Assembly: GCA_030867875.1 (NCBI GenBank)
Contig: JAOWCC010000936.1
Location: 16,934,095 to 16,998,094, forward strand
Reading direction: 5' to 3'
Length of the DNA: 64,000 nucleotides
DNA from: Actinernus sp. WN-2022
Taxonomy: Eukaryota > Cnidaria > Anthozoa > Actiniaria > Actinernidae
Below are positions 1 to 10,657 of this stretch, piece by piece. The notes beneath the pieces are model-generated. The model did no database searches, had not been told where the DNA came from, and saw only the letters and a list, made by a program, of their open reading frames with translations. The first letter of the stretch is position 1. Each line of letters opens with the position of its first letter. Made by a program: the position numbers and the translations under genes.

Positions 1-1118
1 ACCACGACAAGCAAAAAGTGCTCTTTTTGCTGATGAAATGTAAAATTCCCAGTATACGAAGCGCGCGAAAAGAAAGCGTATGTTTAATAAGCTGAGTGAG
101 TTCATTAATCTCTTTGCTCGACGAACAATTTATTCAAATTTAGATCTCATGGAAAAGAACTTTAAAAGAAATCTTTAAAGTGCCACTACGACGAAATTTG
201 ACCATTTCTTTTGGAACGTTTGGGCTTCCAAAAGGACACACAGTGGTTGAAATATCCAAATCAGTGAAAACTGTTGCCAAAGGACCAAATTAAACTATGA
301 ATTTTGCGGAGAGTTTACCATCAAAATCACGTCCGCCATTACTGAAATGTGTTCCAAATACTTCGCGATCTTTTTGCTGTCGTGACGTCTTTTTCTCGAC
401 ACGTCGCTCTTTTAAAGGGATATCTCTATTTAAAACTTCGTCCTTTAATTTCCTTTGAGGAAACATAGTAAAACATTGTACTTTACTTATAAGTTCTCGC
501 AAAGGTGTGTGTGAAAAGTAGCTCCGCATGTTGTTGAGATGAGTAAAACACGTCACTTCCGCTGCAAATCAGCTCTGTCAGAGTAGCGGGTTTGGGTAAT
601 GGCGGACATAAAATCTCAAGATTCGAACTCCGACAAATAAGACTTCCCGCCGTCAAATCGAAAAACGGTTTGGCCAGAAAAATATATAGCAACTTTACTT
701 TAGCAATAGGCAAAAATATCACTATCTCAAAATTTGATCGTAGGGGCACTTTAAAAGATCTGAAATTGATAGAAAGTCCTATGAAGTGAAAAAATTCGAC
801 CCTCTTTTTATTTTATCGAATTTTAGTCTTCCCTAGTCATTTTTTGCAATTAAAATTTAATTTGGAGAGCGTGAACAATATTTTTCGTGTTTAATTCATG
901 CATAATTGTTCATAATGAAAATAACATTAACATTCTTTCAATAAGTCGAGATTCAACATGGATATGTGTTTGTCTACAGCTACGTGTAGAATACTTTTCA
1001 GTGCGAGTTTCAAATTCACTTATTTTAAGGTGCTCATGTATGTTTTTATTCGATTTATTTTACATACACGTATTTCTAAAAAGGATTGTCTGCTGAAAAT
1101 GGGAAATAGTAAATAAGA
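1..1118. other. Non-coding stretch, no gene recognised
   Basis: AT-rich sequence with only short open frames that overlap on both strands and match no family I know. No splice-flanked coding exon, RNA gene or terminal-repeat structure was seen. Confidence 0.5.
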
Positions 1119-1997
1119 ATCATGGGAGACTAATGTGTTCTGTCTGGCTCCATTGTATTCACTTGAATAGAATGAACATCTTTCTAATGAAGTCATTGTT
1201 GAATCATGGGAGTCTATTGTGTTCTGTCTGGCTCCATTGTATTCACTTAAATAGAATGAACGTCTTTCTAATGAAGTCATTGTTGAATCATGGGAGTCTA
1301 TTGTGTTCTGTCTGGCTCCATTGTATTCACTTAAATAGAATGAACATCTTTCTAATGAAGTCATTGTTGAATCATGGGAGTCTATTGTATTCTGTCTGGC
1401 TCCATTGTATTCACTTAAATAGAATGAACATCTTTCTAATGAAGTCATTGTTGAATCATGGGAGTCTATTGTGTTCTGTCTGGCTCCATTGTATTCACTT
1501 AAATAGAATGAACGTCTTTCTAATGAAGTCATTGTTGAATCATGGGAGTCTATTGTGTTCTGTCTGGCTCCATTGTATTCACTTGAATAGAATGAACATC
1601 TTTCTAATGAAGTTATTGTTGAATCATGGGAGTCTATTGTGTTCTGTCTGGCTCCATTGTATTCACTTGAATAGAATGAACATCTTTCTAATGAAGTTAT
1701 TGTTGAATCATGAGAGTCTATTGTCTTCTGTCTGGCTCCATTGTATTCACTTAAATAGAATGAACATCTTTCTAATGAAGTCATTGTTGAATCATGAGAG
1801 TCTATTGTCTTCTGTCTGGCTCCATTGTATTCACTTAAATAGAATGAACATCTTTCTAATGAAGTCATTGTTGAATCATGGGAGTCTATTGTGTTCTGTC
1901 TGGCTCCATTGTATTCACTTAAATAGAATGAACATCTTTCTAATTAAGTCATTGTTGAATCATGGGAGTCTATTGTGTTCTTTCTAATGAAGTCATA
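1119..1997. repeat. 84-bp minisatellite, about 10.4 copies
   Basis: A unit starting with CATGGGAGTCTATTG recurs at 1121, 1205, 1289, 1373, 1457, 1541, 1625, 1709, 1793, 1877 and 1961, exactly 84 bp apart. Copies differ by a few substitutions, for example CATGAGAG in the copies at 1709 and 1793. The last copy lacks its middle: TGTGTTC runs straight into TTTCTAATGAAGTCAT. Because 84 is a multiple of three and the unit lacks stops in some frames, both strands stay open for about 280 codons. I read these as repeat translations, not genes. Confidence 0.95.
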
Positions 1998-2450
1998 GGG
2001 ATAGGGATTTTTGTTTTTTTGTTTTAGTCACTCACCTATTATTCATACTAGTCACAAATATTCTCTTTTCTTATTTTCTTGCGACGTCTATTGATATAGT
2101 TGTACAATGTGTATATCACACAACAAAATGTAAAGGAACTATATATGTCATGGTGCTGCGCATGTATGGAGTCAATGTTCGATTGGTGGATGTTAATTGG
2201 CTACAAATAGTACAAAACTCCTCCCTCAAGAAGGCTTCATTGAAATGTTACGCAATATTTTCCTTGAAGACTACACCTCTATACACAGTTTGTTTGAAAT
2301 TTTTGCTTTGATTTTAACCATCCAGCCCACGCATGCGCGAGGTTCGTTGCGCACCAGGGTCGGTCCGCACATCGAGTATAAAGGCCTCTTACCGTGACAC
2401 ATCACGTGACACAGTCCCTTTACCACACAATGTACATGTAACTGCGTTAC
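1998..2450. other. Intergenic or intronic stretch, nothing recognised
   Basis: No coding, RNA or terminal-repeat signature beyond short random frames. It lies 3' (minus-strand sense) of the cbEGF exon remnant that ends at 2451. Confidence 0.4.
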
Positions 2451-2576
2451 CTTCAGTACAGTTGGTACCAGTCGACACATATCCCGAAGGGCAGGAACAA
2501 TTATACGATCCGTTGGTATTAGTACATGTGGAGTTTGCGGGACATAGGTGGTGTCCTGTGATGCATTCGTCGACAT
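2451..2576 (-). pseudogene. Calcium-binding EGF-like exon, acceptor lost
   Basis: The minus-strand frame reads D-V-D-E-C and then six correctly spaced cysteines ([23 protein letters not shown]). This is the calcium-binding EGF consensus, used in extracellular proteins for Ca2+-dependent rod-like arrays and protein contacts. The exon is 126 bp and phase 1-1: it starts with the last two bases of Asp and ends GAAG with a GTAACG donor. The two sister exons have a clean AG acceptor, but here the two bases before the exon are TG, so normal splicing should fail. A LINE reverse-transcriptase fragment lies just upstream in the minus-strand sense (from about 2640), where branch point and polypyrimidine tract would sit. 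Best read as a dead exon of the PAN/EGF gene to its right; a shifted acceptor remains possible. Confidence 0.7.
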
Positions 2577-2639
2577 CAAAATTAATGATACGATAAATGG
2601 CATTAATGTCTTTAATATATCTCACAGAGACAAAATCAC

Positions 2640-3330
2640 ACTTTGTAATACTGTAAAATCGGGTAGTGCTTAGTCCGATTGCAGTCAGATTTATGCCTTG
2701 TGTTATATCTTCTGGCGTACCTCAAAGTTCAATTTTAGGGCGTTTACTATTCGTGATGTTAGTAAATGACCTCCCGGATGTGGTCGTCCGATGTAGCATT
2801 CTCATGTATGCAGACGATGCCGTACTTTTTTCCTACGCTGTGATTGAGAAGACCTTAAACAATGATGTAGCCGTGATACAAGATTGGGTGCTGAGAAACT
2901 GTGTTTATACACAAACAGAAAACAGTTCTAATTGGAACTCATGTTATGTTATCACAAGTTGATGATTTCCGTGTTGTTATTGGGAATCACCAACTAGGAC
3001 GAGTTACAGAGTTTAAATACTTAGGGGTACTTCTTGACGAAAGCTTTTCTTGGAAGGCGCATGTCAAATATATTATTTCTAAGGCTAGAAAGAGGCTAGG
3101 GATTCGTTTAATAAAAAATAATCTAACAACATATGCTGCAGACACTTTATAGAAATCATTGATCGTACTAGTCTCAGTTTACTGTGACTCAGTTTGGGCC
3201 TGCTGCAACAAAGGGGTCGTTGATCGTCTCGAACGTCTGCAGAGACGAGTCGCCCGAATATTGATGAAATCTGATAGTATTGACACTGCCCTAGATAGTT
3301 TAAAATGGAACACTCTAGAAAGTAGGCGTT
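2640..3330 (+). pseudogene. LINE reverse transcriptase fragment, C-terminal part
   Basis: The frame contains the RT palm block SSGVPQSSILGRLLF, then NDLPDVV and the catalytic motif LMYADDAVLF. After a frameshift near 2925 it continues as VTEFKYLGVLLDESFSW.AH, the usual segment after the palm in jockey/CR1-type LINEs. After a further stop near 3150, another frame gives VWACCNKGVVDRLERLQRRVARI, the C-terminal tail of such proteins. No endonuclease or 5' end is present. A truncated, frameshifted, inactive copy; the exact clade cannot be set by eye. Confidence 0.8.
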
Positions 3331-3743
3331 AGTTAAGTAATTAGCCCTGAAAGCAACAAGACAGAGTGACTTGCTTCACCTGCCCAAACCAAAAACTAAG
3401 CTGCAAAGAAATATTTGTATTATAATGGCTGTGTAGTTTTTAATAGTAACTAGTTTTTCTTTCTACTCAGTAGTGGAAGGAGTAATTGACAACACTTTTC
3501 ATTACTTATCTAAATTTTAATCATATTATCACGAATCATCATCTCATCTTCTTTAGAATGCTAGTTTTCAATATTAGTTCAATTTTTTATAGCAGTTTTA
3601 AATTGTATCGTATTTTAGCTTTTAAGTCAGGGCTCTTGATAACAGCATATGTCAGCTCAGTGAGCGGGCAAGATGACTCGCGGGTTGCTGGCGCGTGCGT
3701 CAAAAGTGGGTTATTTATTTTTTCACCATATAATAAAAACCTT

Positions 3744-3857
3744 ATTGACCAAGCTTGTTCGGTCAAGATGGGGGATATTTGCCAAGTTAATTTTTTGCGT
3801 TTTTATGGACCTTTGACACGCAAAAAAATGAACGGAACAAGCTTGGTCTATCAATCA
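3744..3857. repeat. Short inverted-repeat element (MITE-like)
   Basis: A perfect 14-bp inverted repeat, GACCAAGCTTGTTC / GAACAAGCTTGGTC, encloses about 85 bp with internal TTTGCGTTTTTATGG. No target duplication is obvious. Probably a small non-autonomous element or remnant. Confidence 0.45.
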
Positions 3858-4211
3858 ATGGGCTCATATAATTTCGTTACGGATTGATTAAGGGGCTTAT
3901 ATTCGAATAGGCTTATATACAGAAGAGCTTATGACCGGGATGCCAAAACAGTTATAAGATTCGTTATCAGAAATCTAGTTTAACGTTCTTTCACACTAGC
4001 TTCTTCACTATACACACACAATTTGTTAATGTTCATGATAACTTTCCGCTTTACTTTATTCTAATGAAACTTTACGATACTAAACTATCCATTCAGTCAA
4101 TTTATAGAGATGATAACTGGTTCGGGGAGGAGCGATTACATATGGGAGGCTGATGGTCTATCATTAACCGGGGGACCGGGTGAGTTTATAATGGGATTTT
4201 ACGGTATTTGT

Positions 4212-5213
4212 TTAACTCTTTTGGGTCCGAGCCTGTAAATATAGGTCCCCTGAGACCTATACGAGAAAACAAATTGCATCATATCTAGACATGCCGGAAA
4301 GACGATGTTGCGATATTATGTGAAGGGATGAATGGCTTCAAAGTCAGACCTATAACAGGGAACGCTTGACTCTTTCACTATAGAGAAAAGCTCATTTGTT
4401 TTGGCGTTCGTTTTTGTTTCTTCGATTTTCACGAATTTTAAGGAGCTGAAAATCGGCTCAAAACATCCTTCCCATTCGCACTTGAAATCAAGAGCAAACA
4501 CAAAATCAGCACTCAGTCGTTACAGTACCTTCTTCAATCTTTCGAACCACCAGGTTTGTTTGCACAAAACACACCAAGCGACTGTGAACCGCGCTATTCT
4601 TGGCACTGCATTGCACTCGACCACATTTACCTGCTCCCACCTCCAATTGCATGCTGGGTAATGGACAAAAAATTCACAAGGGGTCCCCCCCCTCTGGGAC
4701 TCCGGTAGGTTGTTTTTTTAGAAGTCTTTTACCCCTACAACCAAGAGCGGTGATTTGGAGCGGTGACAAAAACACATCCTAATAGGTTGAGCAGGGGTAA
4801 AAGACTGCCAACTGCAGGATTTCAAGGATTTCATTGAAGAATTTTGTCTGAAAGCACAAACACAACGGAAAAACCCTGTGAAATCCCCTCACAAGGCCTA
4901 CTAAAAGCAAACCAAGTACTTTTCAGCCATCCTCAGACTTAATGATGTCCTCAAGCTCTCTGACAGTGGCATTTTTCTCCAAAATTAGAGCACATTTCAT
5001 TGGAAACCCTACAGAAGTTGCAATACCTACCGTCAACCAGTTCGTAGAATTCACCCAAATGGCATTGTGGAGAACGTTTGAGCCCTCGGCTTAAAAGGTC
5101 AGCAGTATTTAACTGCCCCGGGCTAGCCAAACTTGAACTGAGGGGGGAGGGTTGAGTTAGCACTCAGGATTTCACCAATTGAGCTCACACACGATCGGAC
5201 CCGAAAGAGTTAA
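4212..5213. mobile_element. TTAA-flanked TIR DNA transposon, non-autonomous
   Basis: Element 4216-5209 (994 bp). The terminal inverted repeats are CTCTTTTGGGTCCGA on the left and the complement of TCGGACCCGAAAGAG on the right, 15 bp with one mismatch. Both ends are flanked by TTAA (4212-4215 and 5210-5213). A TTAA target site is characteristic of the piggyBac and Kolobok superfamilies. No transposase frame is seen inside, so it would need a transposase in trans. An internal inverted repeat (AGTCTTTTACCCCT at 4723 and its complement near 4794) may be a separate hairpin. Confidence 0.65.
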
Positions 5214-5697
5214 GGTTTAAAACATAATATTGTGTAAGCAACAATTTAAGAGAAGCAATGATATAGACGATAAACATAATATAATTAGCTACATATGTTT
5301 CTAATCGAAATACAAAAAAATACATCTCTTGAATTTGGTATTTATTCGGGTTTATACAAGTATCAAAATAACTATATTACCGCTACAGTTGGTACCAGTC
5401 CACTTATGTCCTGAAGGGCAGGAACAATCATACGATCCCTTGGTGTTAGTACAGGTGGAGTTTGCGGGGCATAGGTGCGTTCCTGAGGCACACTCATCAA
5501 CATCTAAGTAATACAGTACATGATAACAATGATAAGAGTGATACTGATTAATGTCATAATAAGATGTAATTAGGTTTGAGAATATTAGGTTTAAAATACT
5601 GATAATATCGTGTAGCCACCATTTTTAGAGAAACAATGATATAGACGATGAACATAATATAATTAGCTACATCTAATCGAAATACAAAAAAAATGCA
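5213..5697. repeat. Direct repeat of ~110 bp around an EGF exon
   Basis: The segment 5213-5325 (GGTTTAAAACATAATATTGT through CTAATCGAAATAC) recurs at about 5580-5697 with modest divergence. Both contain AGAxAACAATGATATAGACGAT-like sequence and CATAATATAATTAGCTACAT. The pair brackets the cbEGF exon at 5381-5503 and could be the footprint of an unequal exchange that duplicated the exon. Confidence 0.6.
5381..5503 (-). CDS. Calcium-binding EGF-like exon (phase 1-1)
   Basis: A 123-bp exon encoding one cbEGF module: D-V-D-E-C, C..STC, KGSYDCSCPSG, NC, with six cysteines and the Asp/Asn/Tyr Ca2+-binding pattern. On the minus strand it has a TTAG acceptor and a GTAATA donor. It starts with two bases and ends with one base of a split codon (phase 1-1), so modules can be added without breaking frame. 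It differs at only 2 of 123 positions from the exon at 9944-10066, and intron flanks on both sides are also alike, so this is a recent exon duplication. It fits between the exon at 9944 and the exon remnant at 2451. The protein would be secreted, given the signal-peptide exon at 13150. No complete transcript can be proven here. Confidence 0.75.
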
Positions 5698-5943
5698 TAC
5701 ATACATACTTGTATTAACAACTGCCCTTGTGGCTTTTCAGGTTAATAATTTATTACATATTGCTATATATAAAAGCTAAAACTATCGTTAATATTTTACT
5801 AGGTCATCATACTTTATTCCTCAAATTAGAAGAAATTACGGTAAATTTAACTTGCACTTCAAAGGAGCAGTAACTTGGAATTCAATAAAGGAAGAAACAA
5901 AAATGCTGGGGAAGCACTCTTTAAAAAAAGGTCTGACCTGATA

Positions 5944-6242
5944 ATTAACAATTAGACCCGCAGCCCGAATGGGCTACGAGCCAATAGCACATGAGGCGCA
6001 GCCGAATGGGCTATTTAACTCGTAGCCCATGAGGGCGAGAGGTCTAATTGTTTTAGTATAAACTAACTGGTCGGACAGTAGAAAATAATAGAAAGGAAGA
6101 AATTGAAGTTGAAGACATGTTATTATTTCGTGAAAATGCATGCGGTTTTTCTCTACCATGGGCTATCACAAATAGACCTACAGTAGGGTAGCCAATCAGA
6201 ATGCAGGATTTGTAATAGTCCACTAGTTGGTTTATACTAAAT
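5944..6242. mobile_element. Composite two-palindrome MITE (copy 1)
   Basis: Two adjoining inverted-repeat units. Unit 1 (about 5949-6050) is an imperfect palindrome from AACAATTAGACCCGCAGCCC to GGGCGAGAGGTCTAATTGTT. Unit 2 (about 6052-6241) has TIRs TTAGTATAAACTAACT and AGTTGGTTTATACTAA. A second copy with the same order lies at 22042-22293, and a two-unit relative with other arm sequences at 28876-29158. No coding capacity. Confidence 0.75.
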
Positions 6243-6629
6243 CCGTATTAGTCTCATCTATCCTGTACATGTATCTAAATTGTCTAACCTCCATCATTTC
6301 TTTAGTCTTTAATGAACCTCATGAAATTATATTTACTTTATCCCATTATCACTGTCATTTATTATTATTATCATCACTATTATATTTATTATAGTAGTAT
6401 TGTATCAGTGCTGATTTTCTTTCTTCTTATCATTAATTTTCTATATGTTATAGCCTAATTTACACTCTCTCGTTTTTTTAAAGTTGTAAGACCAAATACT
6501 CTATGAATGTCGGATATGTCAGTTTCCCAGCTTGTTTAACTACAGTTATTCTTGGAAAAAATATAAGTAATACATGTACTAGAATCATTTATATCTAAAT
6601 GGTAATAAAATGGTAATAAAATATTACTT
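6243..6629. other. AT-rich spacer
   Basis: Low-complexity AT-rich sequence with ATTATT/TATTAT runs near 6360-6400. No gene, RNA or element boundary seen. Confidence 0.4.
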
Positions 6630-6795
6630 AACAAATAGAAGATGGTTCTCCTTGTTGTATAACAAAATAATGCACGCTCGAGGTCTTGAAAAACTGCGGA
6701 TGCACGAACGGAACGCGAGTGCATTTAGCAGCTTTTCAAGACCTCGAAAGTGCATTATTTTGTTATACAACAAGGAGAACCATCTTCTATTTGTT
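6630..6795. mobile_element. Long hairpin MITE, 63-bp arms
   Basis: Arms 6630-6692 and 6733-6795 are near-perfect inverted complements (starting AACAAATAGAAGATGG, ending GAGGTCTTGAAAA), with a ~40-bp loop containing GATGCACGAACGGAACGC. Decayed relatives occur near 10555-10655 (GATGCACGAGCAGAACGC loop) and 12283-12405 (GGAGAACCATCTTTTATTTG arm), so this is a repeat family. Short frames on both strands are arm translations. Confidence 0.75.
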
Positions 6796-6810
6796 TTATA
6801 ATATAAACTT

Positions 6811-7753
6811 CAATGTAGACGAAGGAAATAAAGCTATCTTTAAAACCCGCGTAAAAATCTTAAAGCAAACTGACGACAGCGAAAACCCCATTTTAATGTA
6901 CTTGACTTGTTTACAACTTTTTTCGTCGCTGATTGGTTCAATTGTGACAGCTTGACATTGACGATCTGAAAGCTCGTTTCTTATTGGATGAAGTAATCTG
7001 CTAAGAATAGAACGTGTCAATCGATAAAAGTGAAAGACGGAAATTGTAAGAGCCGGCAAATGAAATGGGTTGTAATATTGTCATCTGGTCAAAACTGTTG
7101 CAGGAAACAAAGTGCTTTCTTTTTACAATTTCTGGTCAGCACAGGAGAGGTTTATCTGCACATTGTGATAGTGCAAGGCGTTGAAAATGCCTGATGGAAA
7201 AGTATTCACAGAGAAAGCGTTAGCGAATTAGCGGCAGTAGAGTTGGAAACGTGAGTTGAGGATTGCCGACTATTTTCTACAACAACTGCATAGTTCATTA
7301 GTTGACACTGATTACTGATTCTGTGGTCTGAAGAAGGATATTTTCTTTATCCCAAGGAACAGTGTTGTAACTGCTGCTCTGATGGCCGTGTTGCGTAGCT
7401 TTTGAGGCTCTCTTCGTTGACATGGCCGCTATACACATGAATGATAATCTACTCTTCTGAAATTCTGCCAGTTCTGGATTCTCTGCAAGGTTTATCGTCG
7501 GTTTTTCATTCAGGAACATTCAAACGAATTTCTACATGAAACCAGAGAAATCCCTTTGTATTCTTCGCAATTCACTGTTCAGGTTTCAGCATAAAGCAGG
7601 CTTATTACAGTTATCGTCGAGTTATTGGTGAGTCATGTCTTGTTGTTGTGTTGTCACTTTCCTCTCGTTTTAATAATACGCCAGGCTGCTAGAAAATACA
7701 TTTTTCTTAAATTCAATATTTTTTTTTATCAAATTCTCAATGAGTAACACTGT
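6811..7753. other. Stretch without recognisable gene
   Basis: Intron-like or intergenic sequence. Small frames (for example 7298-7519 on the minus strand) show no domain or splice context. Nothing assignable. Confidence 0.4.
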
Positions 7754-7955
7754 ATTGCCCACTTTAGAAACGAGTAGGGGTCTGGGGCGAGTTCGGTTTC
7801 GCAAAGGTGCTTGGGATCGTTACTGGGGACACCCTAATTGCAGAATACAAAGAAACATGGCAAATATCGCAATTAACTGTCCCCAGTAACGATCCCAAGC
7901 ACCTTTGCGAAACCGAACTCGCCCCATTCCCCTACTCGTTTCTAAAGTGGGCAAT
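7754..7955. mobile_element. Foldback element, 78-bp arms
   Basis: Arm 7754-7831 (ATTGCCCACTTTAGAAACGA... to ...TACTGGGGACA) is the near-perfect inverted complement of 7878-7955, with a 46-bp spacer. Only a couple of mismatches are present (AGGGGTCTGGGG against CCCCATTCCCCT), which suggests recent origin or conversion between arms. No coding potential. Confidence 0.8.
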
Positions 7956-8204
7956 TAGAATGTGGACATTGCTTTTCTCAACTTCAAACGTTTTATCATA
8001 CCATTTTGGTCGCTTTAGAGTACGAAGCCGATGCTAAATTCTCTCGCCGATCATTTTCTTTTAGTTTTGGGAAGCGACTTTTATTTTCCTCTTCTTCAAC
8101 TCACCTTAACAACTCAAAGTCGGACATGTTTTTTTCTTCCCAGTCTATGAAATTATCTCCGTTAGCTATATAAACTCGTGAAAGACCATCACCGATCCTT
8201 TTTG

Positions 8205-8288
8205 TTTTGATTGGATTCTCAGCGTGCTTGATTTTTTTCTTGAGCGTGCATTTATAACGAAATCAAGCACGCTGAGCATCCAATCAAA
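8205..8288. repeat. Short inverted repeat (hairpin)
   Basis: GATTGGATTCTCAGCGTGCT and TTGATTT at 8210-8235 are mirrored by AAATCAAGCACGCTGAGCAT and CCAATC at 8260-8285. The spacer is about 25 bp. MITE-like. Confidence 0.6.
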
Positions 8289-8403
8289 TCGCACGTTCTT
8301 AGGATGATCCCATAATTTATATTATAAAATACTATAATAGAATTTTTATGAACATGCTAATGAAGTTGATATAAATCTGGTAAAAAAACGACTGCAATCA
8401 GCA

Positions 8404-8508
8404 TCTCTTGTGGTCTAATGGTTAGGGTTAGTGTTGGTGGTGGGTAAGCCATTGCATCAGTGATTCTTAACCGGCCCGTGTTAGAATCCCGGTTCAGGCG
8501 GTATATAT
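8404..8508 (+). repeat. tRNA-derived remnant (tRNA-Glu-like A and B boxes)
   Basis: TTGTGGTCTAATGGTTAGG matches a pol III A box as in tRNA-Glu. TGTTAGAATCCCGGTTCAGG resembles the T arm and B box. The two are too far apart and the middle does not fold as an anticodon arm, so it is a SINE head or tRNA pseudogene, not a functional tRNA. Confidence 0.45.
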
Positions 8509-9093
8509 ATGTTTATACTGAGGATAACGTATAATCGTTCTAAAATTTCTAAGTGTCGATTCGGATGTTCGTATAAAATTTCTGAGTCTCAAATTATTCA
8601 TAGCGAACGTGGGTAACAAAGGGAATTGTATGACGCAGTTGGTTAAACGGTACACGACGATACTACCCAGCTTTGAGCTTGTTTGAGTGAAATTTTCAAT
8701 GAAATATCCTCATTTTACTCTGCTTTAAAATTCCTGTCTCTTCATTCGATGCACTAGTAGCGATTGTAAGACGCTGAATGGCCTAAGGATGAACTAACCG
8801 ATTTCATAAGGCTGAATGCGAAGAGGAGTTATCGTGTGAGTTGTTGACTTTACGGACCCAAGAAGCTTCTGAAGTCAATGCTTGTAAAACCATTCCGTCA
8901 AATCACTCCAGTGGCCAAGGACAGACACCGCTTAACATTTATTCTTGCTTTTCTTTAGAAAATAATCGTTTGGGGCATCATCTTCTTGGTGATCTCCGTT
9001 CAACGTGACTCCATCTCTGTACCATTTTGAAATGGTTGACCCGAAAGCCTCGTTTTCATGAAGACTGATGGGTGAAACCGCTGACCATTTGGC

Positions 9094-9345
9094 TCAGCCG
9101 TAATAACAGCCATTGCGTGTATAATAAATATGGATAGTAGATCGTTTTACAAACATTGATGTGAGATAATCAGGTGCTAGCAGGTTCATACATTTAAACA
9201 TCATCACAGCATCCCTAAGATATAAAGTGCCGGATATTGTCAGAAGCCTGAGCTGTTTCAACGTTGGTGTGATGTGTTCATATTTCTTCTTCTTAGAAAA
9301 AATCTTAGATAAAATACGAGCAGAAGAGTTATGAACCATTTGAAG
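9094..9345 (-). pseudogene. LINE RT C-terminal fragment
   Basis: The minus-strand frame reads LQMVHNSSARILSKIF, KYEHITPTLKQLRLL, MMFKCMNLLAPDYL and IHIYYTRN. This matches the conserved tail downstream of the RT palm in CR1/jockey-like LINEs (the pattern ARIL..K..HI.P.L..L.WL followed by FK..N..AP.YL). No catalytic region remains in frame. Inactive fragment. Confidence 0.75.
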
Positions 9346-9621
9346 TTGATATACATTGTATTTACTAGTGCCAGACTAGATATTTGAACAATAAAATCGT
9401 TTACTATAGATAAGTGAGTTAATTACTTTAAATAAGGTGGAGTGGTCTAACAGATGACTGATTCTATTGAGCATGCAAGTTTACCCATGAGAGACAAAGT
9501 CAGTGAATCAATATGTTCGTTAAACGATAGATAACTATGGTATCACACCAAGATCCCTTGCTGAATGAACAATGGACAGTTCTTTCCCAAGAAAATTAAT
9601 CGGTGGAAAGCTAGTCCGGCT

Positions 9622-9778
9622 TAGCATTTGACTAAACTCCTCCGCAGGCAACTATTATATGTCTTAGATCCGGCTTCCGGCGAACGGATCCGAGCGGCGA
9701 TTCATCCTCAGACTCTTGCTCGTCCCTCTTATACCGATTTTATTTAGGAGTTGCCTGCGGAGGAGGCTAGCATTTGAC
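9622..9778. mobile_element. MITE with 11-bp target duplication (Mutator-like?)
   Basis: Element 9633-9767 (135 bp) has inverted ends CTCCTCCGCAGGCAACT and AGTTGCCTGCGGAGGAG. It is flanked by an identical 11-bp direct repeat, TAGCATTTGAC (9622-9632 and 9768-9778). Target duplications of 9-11 bp are typical of Mutator-like elements; other elements also make ~10-bp duplications. Confidence 0.65.
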
Positions 9779-9943
9779 GTGACCCAAACACAATAAATTT
9801 GGGTTTATCCGGGATAATCAATAGATGCTTCGTACAACACCAGGATGCCACACACAGCAGATCACGTCTTTAAATCTCTTGAATTTGGAATTTATTCGGG
9901 TTTATACATATATGAAAATAACTGGTCATAGATACTAAATTAC

Positions 9944-10066
9944 CGCTACAGTTGGTACCAATCCACTTATGTCCTGAAGGGCAGGAACAATTATACGATC
10001 CCTTGGTGTTAGTACAGGTGGAGTTTGCGGGGCATAGGTGCGTTCCTGAGGCACACTCATCAACAT
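9944..10066 (-). CDS. Calcium-binding EGF-like exon (phase 1-1)
   Basis: A 123-bp minus-strand exon encoding [20 protein letters not shown] and NC. Six cysteines and the cbEGF calcium signature are present. The acceptor is TTAG and the donor follows AGCG as GTAATT. It nearly matches the exon at 5381-5503 (two substitutions, giving Ile for Thr and Asn for Asp), and surrounding intron is also shared. Phase 1 at both ends fits the upstream exons at 10331-10483 and 12832-13150. Likely part of a secreted or membrane-anchored PAN/EGF protein. Confidence 0.75.
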
Positions 10067-10330
10067 CTAAGTAATACAGTACATGATAACAATGATAAGA
10101 GTGATAATGATTAATGTAATAATGAATGCAGTGTTTATGTTGTATTGACGATTATTTGAGCACAATATCGTGATCAGTTTTATTTCTACTACGATCCATT
10201 TTTAGGCGAACCTTATATTATCATGCGGGGACTGGCCGCCTGGTTCATTGTCTATGGATCAACTCATTGGAATAGGCTTGCTCTCGTTGAATCCATACAT
10301 TTCTCATGTCTCACAATACTCTTAGCTCAC

Positions 10331-10483
10331 CTTCCAGTGTCATATCACACACGACGTGTAACGGCTTGTTTGAGTTGTCTGGGTCAATCCAGTATCGACC
10401 GGTTTTGGAATCAGGAGTACTTAACTTGATCTCCTAACAGGTATTACCTGGAAGTTCTGGAATGGTCCCCAACGGCACTACAC
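10331..10483 (-). pseudogene. Fibrinogen-like N-terminal exon with internal stop
   Basis: The frame reads GVVPLGTIPELPGNTC, stop, EIKLSTPDSKTGRYWIDPD, then NKPLHVVCDMTLEG. The CxEI..GxYWIDPD..PxxVxCDM pattern is the start of fibrinogen-like (and fibrillar-collagen C-terminal-like) domains in many cnidarian secreted proteins. The exon is 153 bp with an acceptor ACAAG, a T-rich tract upstream, and a GTGAGC donor after GGAAG. It is phase 1-1, like its neighbours. The TAG at about 10434-10436 lies where this family has a charged residue after Cys, so it looks like a point nonsense mutation. A shorter exon starting just after the TAG would avoid the stop but would be phase 0 and not fit exon 1. 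No other fibrinogen exons were found. Confidence 0.6.
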
Positions 10484-10657
10484 CTTGTCATCAAAAATTA
10501 AAGATATAATAAAAAAAATATTTAATTTTAATTTTATAAATTCATACAAATAACTGCAGAAAAGATGGTTATCCACGTTTAAAAAAATGCACGTTCGATG
10601 TCTCGAGAAGTTGTGAACGGATGCACGAGCAGAACGCAGCATTTCAAGACTTTGTCC

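Noticed and set aside
1020..1987. Long repetitive proteins of ~280 residues on both strands
   Set aside because: They are translations of the 84-bp minisatellite; the period is a multiple of three, and both strands being open argues against selection for one protein.
1119..1997. CRISPR-like regular array
   Set aside because: Units are contiguous with no unique spacers, and the window is eukaryotic.
2333..2596. Plus-strand frames over the EGF exons (also 5329-5511)
   Set aside because: The minus strand carries the six-cysteine cbEGF pattern and splice sites; the plus frames are its shadow.
7807..8037. 76-codon frame
   Set aside because: It crosses the arms and loop of the 78-bp-arm foldback, so it is a hairpin translation.
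10223..10429. 68-codon plus frame
   Set aside because: It overlaps the minus-strand fibrinogen-like exon, which has the recognisable YWIDPD..VCDM pattern and splice sites.
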